DNA of 64,000 bases. Origin: Bacteroidota bacterium. Lineage in GTDB: Bacteria > Bacteroidota > Bacteroidia > Bacteroidales > F082. The notes beneath the pieces were generated by a model, which was not told the origin of the DNA, searched no databases, and worked only from the letters and a program-made list of their open reading frames with translations. This document shows, one piece after another, positions 9,481 through 18,405 of this stretch (position 1 is the first letter of the stretch; every line of letters starts with the position of its first letter). The stretch covers positions 124,001-188,000 of the forward strand of contig JAHLLA010000002.1 in the NCBI GenBank assembly GCA_020444415.1. Reading direction: 5' to 3'. Made by a program: the position numbers and the translations under genes.

Positions 9481-10812
9481 ATGAAAACGTCGATAAGTTA
9501 TAACCGCATCTGGCAAATTGCCTATCCCATTATCCTCGGGAGCGTTGCTCAAAACCTGATCAATTTTACTGACACGGCTTTTTTAGGCAGGGTAGGAGAG
9601 ATTGCACTTGGTGCCGGTGCACTCGGAGGCTTATTCTACCTGGCGATTATAATGCTTGGCCTGGGCTTTGGAACTGGGGCGCAAATCATAATTGCACGCC
9701 GGTATGGTGAAAATAACCTGAAACAAATCGGGCCTGTCGTTGAGCATTCCATTTATTTTCTACTTCCATTGGCTTTGCTTGTGTTTCTGCTTATGAGGTA
9801 TGGCTCTGTTTACCTGCTTGAAAATGCGGTTGCCTCGCAGGAAGTTTATGATGAAACCATTGCTTTTTTGAAGTACCGTTCATTCGGGATTTTCTTTGCT
9901 TTCATCAATATGGTCTTCCGCTCGTTTTATGTCGGCCTTGCAAAAACCAAAGTTATTACTTACACGACCATTGTCCTGGCCATTACCAATATCATTTTCG
10001 ATTATCTGCTCATATTCGGACATTTTGGATTCCCCGAAATGGGAATTGAGGGAGCTGCCATTGCATCCGTAATTGCTGAAGTTGTGGCCATGTTGTTTTT
10101 TATCACCTACACCTATGCAACCGTCAGGTTTAAGGATTATAATTTGTTCTGCTTTTGTCAATTGTCATTCGCCCGCTTAAACAGAATACTCAAAGTAGCT
10201 GTGCCCATTATGATGCAGTCATTTCTTTCGTTATCCGTTTGGTTTGTGTTCTTCCTGTTTATTGAAAAACTTGGTGAAAGCCCGCTGGCAGTATCCAATA
10301 TTATCCGCAGTATTTTCGTCGTTCTGATGATGCCCATCTGGGGGTTTTCAACAGCTACCAATACCCTTGTCAGTTATTTACTGGGACAAAACAGGGGTGA
10401 AGAAGTGATGTCGCTCATTTTTAAGATTATCAGATTATGTTTTCTGGGAGTGCTGGGCATTGTAAGTATCGGTGTGCTTTTTCCTGAATTTGTGTTGGGC
10501 ATTTATACAGAAAATGCATCGCTTATTGCCATGGGTGTTCCTATACTGAATGTTGTGAGTATAGGCGCATTGTTTTTGTCTATCGGGTTTATTTTCTTTA
10601 ATGGCGTTTCAGGAACCGGCAAAACCAATATTTCATTAACTATTGAAATTATTGTTCTCATTATTTATGTTTCATACGCGTATGCGATGGTGTACATTTT
10701 CAAGGCACAAATTGCTGGCGTTTGGACCACCGAAATTTTATATGGAATATTGTTAGCAATGTTCTCTTTCGTTTATCTTAAAAAAGGAAATTGGACAACG
10801 AGCAGGGTTTAA
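9481..10812 (+). CDS. MATE family efflux transporter
   Basis: 443 residues with about 12 membrane segments and two MatE repeats (for example NLINFTDTAFLGRVGEIALGA near the N-terminus). MATE proteins export drugs or metabolites using Na+ or H+ gradients across the inner membrane. The open frame extends 27 codons further upstream to 9400, but that part covers the promoter-like TACCTTTG box and lacks family similarity, so I start at the ATG at 9481 (MKTSISYNRIWQIAYP). Substrate cannot be told from sequence. Divergent from the FG-GAP gene. Confidence 0.92.
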   Translation: MKTSISYNRIWQIAYPIILGSVAQNLINFTDTAFLGRVGEIALGAGALGGLFYLAIIMLGLGFGTGAQIIIARRYGENNLKQIGPVVEHSIYFLLPLALLVFLLMRYGSVYLLENAVASQEVYDETIAFLKYRSFGIFFAFINMVFRSFYVGLAKTKVITYTTIVLAITNIIFDYLLIFGHFGFPEMGIEGAAIASVIAEVVAMLFFITYTYATVRFKDYNLFCFCQLSFARLNRILKVAVPIMMQSFLSLSVWFVFFLFIEKLGESPLAVSNIIRSIFVVLMMPIWGFSTATNTLVSYLLGQNRGEEVMSLIFKIIRLCFLGVLGIVSIGVLFPEFVLGIYTENASLIAMGVPILNVVSIGALFLSIGFIFFNGVSGTGKTNISLTIEIIVLIIYVSYAYAMVYIFKAQIAGVWTTEILYGILLAMFSFVYLKKGNWTTSRV

Positions 10813-10878
10813 AACAGCTTTCTTGAAAACTGTGTCTGTAATTTTTCTACATTTAAACCTCAAAATAATATATCCGAT

Positions 10879-12597
10879 ATGTCTTTAAGCAAGAAACAAA
10901 AAGTATGGGTTTATACTGCTGTAGCGGTTGTCGCAGTTTTGGTTGTCGTAATCATCATTAACCTGGTTATCAGTTATGTCATTGAAACCAAAATTAAAAG
11001 TTCGCTCACTACTAAAGAAAGAAATAACTATACTATTGAACTGAGAAAAGTGAATGCAAATATCCTGACAGGAAATATCAATCTGAAGGATTTAAGCATC
11101 ACGCCTGACAGTGCTTTTATTCAGCAATTAAAAAATGGTGAAAGTGATCAGTCGACTGCAGTTTACGCGATGATACCTACCTTCAGGCTTGCAGGTATTG
11201 GAATATACAAGGCGTTGACCAGTAAAAATATAGATATCAGGAAGATACTGTTTAAAAAAGCTACATTAAAGATTTACCTGGGTAAAAAACCTGATAAACA
11301 TCCTGAAAAAGCTGAAAATAAAATGAATCCCGATTCAATTTTTATCAAAGGACTTGAGGGTATTGAGATTGGAAGTATTGAGTTAACAAAATGCAAACTG
11401 GAAGTGATCGACCTGGTAGATGACATTCAAATTGTTCAGAGTGAAGACCTGGAATTGGAAATTGAGGGCATTCAGTTAACTGAACTGGAAGGTCAGAATA
11501 ATTACTTCACTATTGATGTGGATCATGTAATCATAGAACTACTGAATGAACGAATAAACCTGCCTGATGGCAATTATTACATGACATTTAACCGGCTTTA
11601 TCTAAATCTTTCTGATTCACTGGTTGAAATTGATGGATTCACTTTCAAGCCTACTTATGAAGATAAATATGAACTTGCCAGGAAGTTAAAATACACTTCC
11701 GAAATCTTCGATGTAACTTTAAAGAAATTAAGCGTCCTTGGCATTGATTTTCAGAAAATTAAAAATGAAGGATTATTTTACACCGACAGTATACTTGTAC
11801 AAGGGCTTGACTTGAATATTTTGATGGATAAGAGGCTGCCTTTTAATACTGATAAACGACCCAAACTACCCAATGAATCATTAAAAAGATTAAACATTCC
11901 TGTCTATATAAAAGGAATTTCGATTACAGGGAGCCGTTTAAATTACCAGGAGCGAATGCCTAATACAACCGAATTGATGACTGCCATTCTTGGCGATCTT
12001 GATGTACAGGTATCTTTTGCTACCTCGGTGGAAGACAGCATTGCAACAGGTAAATCAATGGTGGTCAAACTCAAGTCCAATTTCATGGATTTAACTCCGT
12101 TACGTGCCGATTTCGATTTTCCTTTGATCAGCCGTGTCGACACTTTTTATTATACTGGACATCTATCGCGCGCTCAAATGAATGAATTTAACCAGGCTGC
12201 TTATCCCGCTATGGGTATAAAATTCATTCAAGGGCAATTGGATAATATCAATTTTAGCGGAAGCGCAAGTCCGCGGTTTTCAAAAGGAGAAATGACCATG
12301 CTGTATCACGATCTTGAAGCTGAAGTGTCAAAAAAAGATTTATTGAATACAAATAAGTTTTTGAGCTGGGTAGCCAACGCTGTTCTTTATACTTCCAATC
12401 CCGGCAAAAACACCGATATCAGGGTTGTGCAGATGGAATTTGAAAGGGTGCCTTACAAAGGATTTGGAAATGTGGTTTGGAAAACGCTTCAAAGTGGTAT
12501 CGTAAATACAGTGCTGCCCACAGGTAAAACAATTAACGAGGAAGAAGACCAGGAATCAAAAAAAGAAAAAAGGAAGAAAAGAAAAGAGCGTAAGTAA
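10879..12597 (+). CDS. Membrane-anchored periplasmic protein, AsmA/DUF748-like
   Basis: A 572-residue protein with one N-terminal membrane helix (about 10-33), then a long beta-rich region of alternating short strands (ITPDSAF..., IRKILFKKATLKIYL, IEIGSIELTKCKLEVIDL) and a very basic tail (EKRKKRKERK) at the end. The short alternating strand pattern with N-terminal anchor recalls AsmA/YhdP/DUF748 proteins, which form lipid-carrying beta-grooves between the membranes. I do not recognise a specific ortholog. It follows the MATE gene by 66 bases and could be in the same transcript; a possible TAATTTTTC box precedes it. Confidence 0.75.
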   Translation: MSLSKKQKVWVYTAVAVVAVLVVVIIINLVISYVIETKIKSSLTTKERNNYTIELRKVNANILTGNINLKDLSITPDSAFIQQLKNGESDQSTAVYAMIPTFRLAGIGIYKALTSKNIDIRKILFKKATLKIYLGKKPDKHPEKAENKMNPDSIFIKGLEGIEIGSIELTKCKLEVIDLVDDIQIVQSEDLELEIEGIQLTELEGQNNYFTIDVDHVIIELLNERINLPDGNYYMTFNRLYLNLSDSLVEIDGFTFKPTYEDKYELARKLKYTSEIFDVTLKKLSVLGIDFQKIKNEGLFYTDSILVQGLDLNILMDKRLPFNTDKRPKLPNESLKRLNIPVYIKGISITGSRLNYQERMPNTTELMTAILGDLDVQVSFATSVEDSIATGKSMVVKLKSNFMDLTPLRADFDFPLISRVDTFYYTGHLSRAQMNEFNQAAYPAMGIKFIQGQLDNINFSGSASPRFSKGEMTMLYHDLEAEVSKKDLLNTNKFLSWVANAVLYTSNPGKNTDIRVVQMEFERVPYKGFGNVVWKTLQSGIVNTVLPTGKTINEEEDQESKKEKRKKRKERK

Positions 12598-12622
12598 AGG
12601 GTATTTTACCGAAATGAATGTC

Positions 12623-15250
12623 CTATTTTATCCGGTAATTAAACAGTACTTGCCCCGAAGCTGTAATCAGGTTTAATTCATTATCATTATTTATACTTCC
12701 AACGGTAAACGGTATTTGACCAACTATTCCTTTATTGATAATGGTATTTCCGTTTTGATCGAACAAATAAATTGCTTTTTCAGCAGAAGAAACAACACCA
12801 AGTGCCTTTGTACTTCTGCCCAGGTTAAAAATAACGGGCTTTTCATGAATCTCGTTATCGAATTCATAACTGAAAAGTACTTTTTTAAACCTGTCGTAAA
12901 CTTTTAGTTCACGGCCGTCCAAGTATATAAATTCATTCACTCCATCACCTTTAAAATCTTTATAAAGAAAATAATGCTGGGGAGAGAATTGTTCAAATTC
13001 GGTATATTGCAAAGTCCCGGAAGATGAAATATACACCAGTTTACCTTCCTCATCCGTTGTAATGATAATTCCCTTGCTATTCGTTTGATTTTCATAATAA
13101 GACGAATGGCGGGCCTTGCTGAAATGATCTTTCAATTTGATTCTTTCATTGCCCCGGCGGTTCACAATCACTACATTATTTGAAATATCCGTGATGATGA
13201 AATAGTCCTTATTTCCGGCTACAATACGGGTGATTTCCTCTGCAACAATATCTTTTGCCTTTGGTATATTCCATCCTTTTACACGATCTCCCTTGATGTT
13301 ATAATTATATACTTTTTTATCTGCCTGGGCCACAAGTAAGCGGTAGTCTTTGTTGTTTTTATAATCAAACAAACTCACACCATTGGTAGCGGAAGGACTG
13401 ATCTTGATGGGATATGATTCAACAAAATCACCGTTTTTATCAATGATATAAAGAAAATCTTTTGTATTGAAAAGGTACTGGATTTTGCCGTTTTTGTAAT
13501 AATCTACTTCAAATAACTCGCCGAGAGGCTGGCCGTCAATTCTTTTTTTCCATTGAACCTGCCCACGAGCGTTGATCAAATACATATTCGCCAACTTGTC
13601 GAAAGCAACGATATTGTAATTCTTTGAGTTGTGATCCCAAACCAGGGTGGGCTTACCCAATACTTCATCGTCAAGTTGAACTTTCCACAATGCTAGATTT
13701 TCAGCTTTTTTACTTTTATTATGTTTCAGGTAAAAACTACTGTAAAATAAATTGTTGCCTGCGCTAAACTGTAAAGCAATTCCCTGTATATCATTGATAT
13801 TTTCATTTAAGCTGTTAAGCTTTTCAGTTATTTCTTTATTTACAAAATACTTCGAAAATGAAATGATGGCATCAGGTTGACAATAAATCAGAACATTCGA
13901 TTTTGTGGAAATATTATCAGAAAATATTTTAAAATTCTCATTCAATTCAAGGGTTTTTCCGGTATTATAAAACCTGATAAAATTCACAAGACTTTCTTTT
14001 GAATTGGCAAAAATTATATAATCTTCCATAAAACTGTACCAATTTCCGGTGATATCAGAAAATATATCTCCCAGTAGGTTTTTAAGCAGTTGCGGATCAT
14101 TGATCTTTCTGATGGTGAAAGCGTCATATTTTTCCATCATTTGCGCGCCTGATGACCTGCCATAGGATATAAATGCTTCCTGCGATTCAATTCCATTTGA
14201 AAGTTGAACAATCGCGTATGTGGCATTTATAAAGTCGCTATCAGTGCTTGCATTATTTACAAGGGCCACCTCGTTGCCAACATGATCCACAAGCATTTCG
14301 TTAGTGGAGGAAATGTCCTGGCCTGCATAGCTACTAAAGTCAGAAAAACATTGATTAAACAAAAAGGCCGTGTTAAAAGGAATTATATTGACCACCTTAT
14401 TCGGCAATGGCACCTGGCTTCTGAATCTTTCTAAAAAAGTACCTGAGTCAACCGAAGAAAACCCATTGAATAAAATTTCATCTTTTTTTATTTTAATATC
14501 GGTCTCAGTAAAATCAGCAAAATGACTGAGCAACTGCAACAACGCTTCACCCTTTTTATCCTGCATCAAACTTTGCATCTGCCGAAACGCTTTATAATTG
14601 ATCAAAAGCCTGGCATCCGTTTTATTGGTCGAACTTTTGACAAATGAATTCAATCTTTCCAAATCAATAGATGGTTCTGATGTCAGCTTATTTCCCTGCT
14701 CATCTTTTAATAATTCAATGGTAGAAGAAACCCTTACGACACCATTTTTGAGTTTTATATAAAGCGAATCTCTTTTGGTTTCAAGAGAAAGGATATCTTC
14801 TTGCGAACGTTTTAAAAAAGCATCTTTAAAATGTTCGGTTATTAATGTCTCAATATGATCCAGGGTGATCCTTTTTTCTGTTTCCTGTATAAAAAGCGTT
14901 TGGATCTGACCTCTGCTGTCAGCAACTATAGCCAAATAAAACGGATGGTCAAGTAATTGCCCTTGTAAGTTGGGTTTCAAACGCAATATCGAATCAATAT
15001 TTTGGAAATGAGACAGCACACGGAACAGTATATGTGACGAATCCAGGCTTTTCCAAATCTGGTTCTTTTCAGACAATTCTTCAAGCAAATTACCCGGCTC
15101 ATTCACCTTTAGAACCATGAGTGAGCCGGATGGAATCATATCAGTGGTATCTGCCTTTTTTTGCTGATAATCGCTGATGAAAAAGTAGATGGCAAAAATG
15201 GTGGCTGCAATAATAATTGACAGTACAATTCCGATACGCTTGTTACTCAT
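12623..15250 (-). CDS. Large anchored periplasmic protein with C-terminal beta-propeller-like repeats
   Basis: 875 residues: a membrane helix at about 7-25, a roughly 480-residue mixed region starting MIPSGSLMVLKVNEPGNLLEEL that resembles DUF3352-type proteins, and a C-terminal region (about 530-875) of repeated four-strand units such as GQVQWKKRIDG, FLYIIDKNGDFVESYPIKI, KVYNYNIKGDRVKGW and VVIVNRRGNERIKL, i.e. a PQQ/BamB-like propeller. Function unknown. It is probably a periplasmic scaffold tethered to the inner membrane. It has its own promoter-like box and stands alone between a convergent gene and rnhB. Confidence 0.78.
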   Translation of the reverse strand: MSNKRIGIVLSIIIAATIFAIYFFISDYQQKKADTTDMIPSGSLMVLKVNEPGNLLEELSEKNQIWKSLDSSHILFRVLSHFQNIDSILRLKPNLQGQLLDHPFYLAIVADSRGQIQTLFIQETEKRITLDHIETLITEHFKDAFLKRSQEDILSLETKRDSLYIKLKNGVVRVSSTIELLKDEQGNKLTSEPSIDLERLNSFVKSSTNKTDARLLINYKAFRQMQSLMQDKKGEALLQLLSHFADFTETDIKIKKDEILFNGFSSVDSGTFLERFRSQVPLPNKVVNIIPFNTAFLFNQCFSDFSSYAGQDISSTNEMLVDHVGNEVALVNNASTDSDFINATYAIVQLSNGIESQEAFISYGRSSGAQMMEKYDAFTIRKINDPQLLKNLLGDIFSDITGNWYSFMEDYIIFANSKESLVNFIRFYNTGKTLELNENFKIFSDNISTKSNVLIYCQPDAIISFSKYFVNKEITEKLNSLNENINDIQGIALQFSAGNNLFYSSFYLKHNKSKKAENLALWKVQLDDEVLGKPTLVWDHNSKNYNIVAFDKLANMYLINARGQVQWKKRIDGQPLGELFEVDYYKNGKIQYLFNTKDFLYIIDKNGDFVESYPIKISPSATNGVSLFDYKNNKDYRLLVAQADKKVYNYNIKGDRVKGWNIPKAKDIVAEEITRIVAGNKDYFIITDISNNVVIVNRRGNERIKLKDHFSKARHSSYYENQTNSKGIIITTDEEGKLVYISSSGTLQYTEFEQFSPQHYFLYKDFKGDGVNEFIYLDGRELKVYDRFKKVLFSYEFDNEIHEKPVIFNLGRSTKALGVVSSAEKAIYLFDQNGNTIINKGIVGQIPFTVGSINNDNELNLITASGQVLFNYRIK

Positions 15251-15270
15251 TTTCCTTTATTTGCAATTTC

Positions 15271-15278
15271 AAAAATAA
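15271..15278 (-). promoter_or_regulatory. Putative -7 box for the 875-residue propeller protein
   Basis: On the minus strand it reads TATTTTTG, matching TAnnTTTG, 20 bases before the ATG at 15250. No -33 TTG at standard spacing. Confidence 0.45.
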
Positions 15279-15350
15279 CTTAATAATAGGCGCCATATTG
15301 CCTGTCATTAAATTGAATTTAACAGGATGATGTTAATAGCATAAAGCCCG

Positions 15351-15947
15351 TCAGAATTCAATTTTCATTTGCAAGTGATAGTTAAATGTTTTGCGGTGGT
15401 GGGGTGTAAGTCCATTCGTCTGTATGGCTAGTTTGTGCTTCATGGTTGGGTAACCTTTGTTCGTGTGCCATCCGTAATTTGGATGTTGCAAGTGCAGGTT
15501 GGCCATATACTCATCCCTGTGTGTTTTAGCAAGTATGGAAGCTGCAGCAATCGACATATATTTACCATCCCCTTTAATAATGCAATGATGGGGGATATCC
15601 TCATATGCATTAAACCTGTTCCCGTCGATCAGCAACAAACCAGGTTTCACAGTCAGTTTTGATAATGCCCAGTGCATGGATAGAAAGCTCGCATTCAGGA
15701 TATTAATTTCATCAATTTCCTTAGGAGAAACGGAAGCCACTGCCCAGGCAACCGCCTGCGACTCAATTAAAATTCTCAATTCATTCCTGTCCTTAGCCGA
15801 TAACTTTTTTGAATCATTTAATTTTGTATTCATGAACTTTCCATCCAGTATTACCGCAGCACCAAAAACAGGTCCGGCCAGACATCCACGACCGGCTTCA
15901 TCACACCCGGCTTCAATATATTTATTTGAAAATGAGTTCTGTAGCAT
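15351..15947 (-). CDS. rnhB: Ribonuclease HII
   Basis: 198 residues. The acidic active-site motif DEAGRG lies at 16-21, followed by LNDSKKLS, LLIDGN and the DG.Y..IAAASILAK.HRD segment, all standard RNase HII blocks. It removes RNA from RNA-DNA hybrids and single ribonucleotides from DNA in the cytoplasm. The ATG lies inside the end of the DUF6427 gene (26-base overlap), making it the last gene of purD-DUF6427-rnhB. Normal length for the family. Confidence 0.96.
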   Translation of the reverse strand: MLQNSFSNKYIEAGCDEAGRGCLAGPVFGAAVILDGKFMNTKLNDSKKLSAKDRNELRILIESQAVAWAVASVSPKEIDEINILNASFLSMHWALSKLTVKPGLLLIDGNRFNAYEDIPHHCIIKGDGKYMSIAAASILAKTHRDEYMANLHLQHPNYGWHTNKGYPTMKHKLAIQTNGLTPHHRKTFNYHLQMKIEF

Positions 15948-16932
15948 TCAGTAATTGATAATAATGATTCAAAATGATACAAATGAGTAACAGCGAGAAT
16001 AAAATATTAATAAAGCGATTCTTATTTACTGTATAAACGGCAATGGTTACGACAAAAGTTGCCGGCAAACTAATTAGCAATAGCTGAGCAGGATGATCAG
16101 AAAAGAGAAGAAAAATAACGCCTGTGGCCAGAAGATAGTAGAAGATAACCACAATGTTTTTTCGTGTATAATTACTTTTTTCAACCATCCTTCCGGATAA
16201 AATCAGAAAAGATATTATAATAACTAACGCTAAAAATAATAAAAGACCGATTTCAAAATAGGTAAGTAAGTTGAACAGGAAAGAAAAGTTCATGTCCGTT
16301 AACATAAGAAGCAGTTTCTGCCAGTGTTCAATAGCCGTATCATTCCAGTAAAAAAATGCAAAAATTAAAAGATATGGTAACAGCATCGCAGCCAGACTAA
16401 CCAGAAAATTCCTTAAATCCGTATGCCTGTTGATCAGAATAGCGATCCAGATAAATGGCAGAAAATAAACCAGCGGGATATAAAGCAGAGAAGCCATGCC
16501 CAGGAAAAAAGAGGCATTAAAAAGTGTAGAAACCGGGGTTTCGACCACCGACAATTTTAAAATTCCCTGGATGAAAAGTATAAGCAATAAATTAATAATG
16601 ATAAACGAATTGACTGACGTAAAAAGTGGTAGAGTAGATGTAAGCAATACAAATACAACCAAACTGGCGGTATTGTGCATATTTACCAGGTCGTATTCGC
16701 GCAAAATCTGGTTGATGGCCAAAGCCGAAATGAGGGTCAATAAAAAAGAGACCCAAATAAAAATAAGATATTGACCGCGAAACCACTCAATATCAACATT
16801 TAATAAACTAAAAACAGAATTAGGCTCAAAATAGATGTCAGGCGATACGAAAGACGGAATCCATACCAGGCAGGCGATCAAAAAAGCCACCGGATACCTG
16901 ATCAGATAACCCGAATTAAAATAGCTGATCAT
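15922..16932 (-). CDS. DUF6427 family polytopic membrane protein
   Basis: 336 residues, nearly all hydrophobic, with about ten membrane segments and the opening MISYFNSGYLIRYPVAFLI typical of DUF6427. The family is restricted to Bacteroidota as far as I know and has no assigned function. The layout (many helices, short loops, periplasmic F.EPNSVF) is reminiscent of polytopic glycosyltransferase-like or O-antigen-type proteins, but no catalytic motif is clear. It starts 16 bases after purD and overlaps rnhB by 26 bases, so all three should be one transcript. Confidence 0.88.
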   Translation of the reverse strand: MISYFNSGYLIRYPVAFLIACLVWIPSFVSPDIYFEPNSVFSLLNVDIEWFRGQYLIFIWVSFLLTLISALAINQILREYDLVNMHNTASLVVFVLLTSTLPLFTSVNSFIIINLLLILFIQGILKLSVVETPVSTLFNASFFLGMASLLYIPLVYFLPFIWIAILINRHTDLRNFLVSLAAMLLPYLLIFAFFYWNDTAIEHWQKLLLMLTDMNFSFLFNLLTYFEIGLLLFLALVIIISFLILSGRMVEKSNYTRKNIVVIFYYLLATGVIFLLFSDHPAQLLLISLPATFVVTIAVYTVNKNRFINILFSLLLICIILNHYYQLLNATELIFK

Positions 16933-16948
16933 ATATTTTTATGCTTGG

Positions 16949-18229
16949 TTACATTAAGTCGAATCCCAGGTCTTTCCTAAAATATTTATTTTTAAAATCA
17001 ATCAGATCTACATTTTTATATGCATTTTCGAGGGCTTCTTTCATATTTCTGCCATAAGAAGTAACGGCAATTACACGTCCGCCACTTGTTTTTATGTGTC
17101 CGGTTTCAACATCAACCGTCGTACCTGAATGAAAAACGATGCAATCGGATAAATTATCCGGAATGGTAATGAAATTGCCTTTTTGATATTTTTCAGGATA
17201 CCCACCAGCCACCATCATAACCGTCGCTGTATTACGTTCGTCAAATTTAATTTCCACCTGTTCGAGTGTTTGGCTGCCAACCGCGACAAATAATTCAAGC
17301 AGGTCTCCTTTAACCCGCGGAATAACCGACTCGGCCTCCGGGTCTCCCATCCTGCAATTGTATTCAATAACATAAGGATCATTACCTACTTTTATCAAGC
17401 CAAAAAATATAAATCCCCTGTAATCGATCCCTTCTTTTTGCAGGCCTTCAACTGTTGGCTTTACTATATTCTCTTCAATCTTAGCCAAAAACTCAGGATT
17501 CACAAAAGGCACAGGTGAAATAGAACCCATTCCGCCTGTATTCAAGCCTGTATTTCCTTCTCCAATACGTTTATAATCTTTTGCTTTGGGCAGCAATTTG
17601 TAATGAATTCCATCTGTAAGTGCAAAAACAGACAATTCAATACCATCCAAAAACTCTTCAATCACCACTTTTGATGATGCTGCTCCAAATTTTGAATCAT
17701 TCAGCATTTCGGAGAGTTCCTTTTTTGCTTCCTCCAGATTATTCAGGATCAGTACCCCTTTTCCAGCAGCCAGGCCGTCGGCTTTCAAAACGTAGGGTGC
17801 ATTTAATGTTTCTAGATAGGATAATCCCTCTTCAAAATTTTCCTTTGTAAATGTCTGCGAGGCAGCCGTGGGGATATTGTACTTCTGCATGAATTCCTTA
17901 GCAAAATCCTTGCTTCCTTCGAGCATAGCTCCTTTCTTCACAGGACCTATTACCGGAATATTTTTTAACTCATCCCTGCTTAAAAAATAATCATGAATAC
18001 CATCCACCAGCGGTGCTTCAGGACCTACAACCACCAAATCTATTTGATTTTCAATGGCAACACATCCGATGGATTCAAAATTATCCAGATCCACCGGAAT
18101 ATTCACCCCGACATTTCTTGTGCCGGCATTGCCTGGTGCTATAAATAATTTCGTATTTAACGGGCTTTCAGCAATTTTCCATGCCAGTGCATGCTCGCGT
18201 CCTCCGGAGCCTAAAACAAGGGTATTCAT
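16949..18229 (-). CDS. purD: Phosphoribosylamine-glycine ligase
   Basis: 426 residues, the normal length. N-terminal VLGSGGREHALAWK, the ATP-grasp region with KADGLAAGKGV, and the signature FRMGDPE-like block (YNCRMGDPEAE) are all present. PurD joins glycine to phosphoribosylamine with ATP in step two of de novo purine synthesis. First gene of a minus-strand group with DUF6427 and rnhB. The region upstream (18230-18405) is shared with the divergent permease gene. Confidence 0.97.
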   Translation of the reverse strand: MNTLVLGSGGREHALAWKIAESPLNTKLFIAPGNAGTRNVGVNIPVDLDNFESIGCVAIENQIDLVVVGPEAPLVDGIHDYFLSRDELKNIPVIGPVKKGAMLEGSKDFAKEFMQKYNIPTAASQTFTKENFEEGLSYLETLNAPYVLKADGLAAGKGVLILNNLEEAKKELSEMLNDSKFGAASSKVVIEEFLDGIELSVFALTDGIHYKLLPKAKDYKRIGEGNTGLNTGGMGSISPVPFVNPEFLAKIEENIVKPTVEGLQKEGIDYRGFIFFGLIKVGNDPYVIEYNCRMGDPEAESVIPRVKGDLLELFVAVGSQTLEQVEIKFDERNTATVMMVAGGYPEKYQKGNFITIPDNLSDCIVFHSGTTVDVETGHIKTSGGRVIAVTSYGRNMKEALENAYKNVDLIDFKNKYFRKDLGFDLM

Positions 18230-18390
18230 AGTGTAACTGTTTTGTTTTTAATATCGGGATAATCAAATTTCAATGCTTCCAAAAATAATAATTACGACCC
18301 ATACTGCCATACAATCTTTGCATTACTTATCACGTTTTAGTAACAATCTATCTTTTTTAAAAAACATCGTTTATAACGTCAACATTCTCG

Positions 18391-18398
18391 TAAATTTG
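18391..18398 (+). promoter_or_regulatory. -7 box of the permease-TolC operon
   Basis: TAAATTTG followed by CA, matching the Bacteroidota consensus. The GTG start of the permease lies only seven bases downstream, so the message should have almost no leader. Confidence 0.55.
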
Positions 18399-18405
18399 CA
18401 AGCTG

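Noticed and set aside
12593-12640. Weak stem TTACCG/CGGTAA between the two convergent genes
   Set aside because: Six-base stem with a large loop and no T run; too weak to call a terminator.
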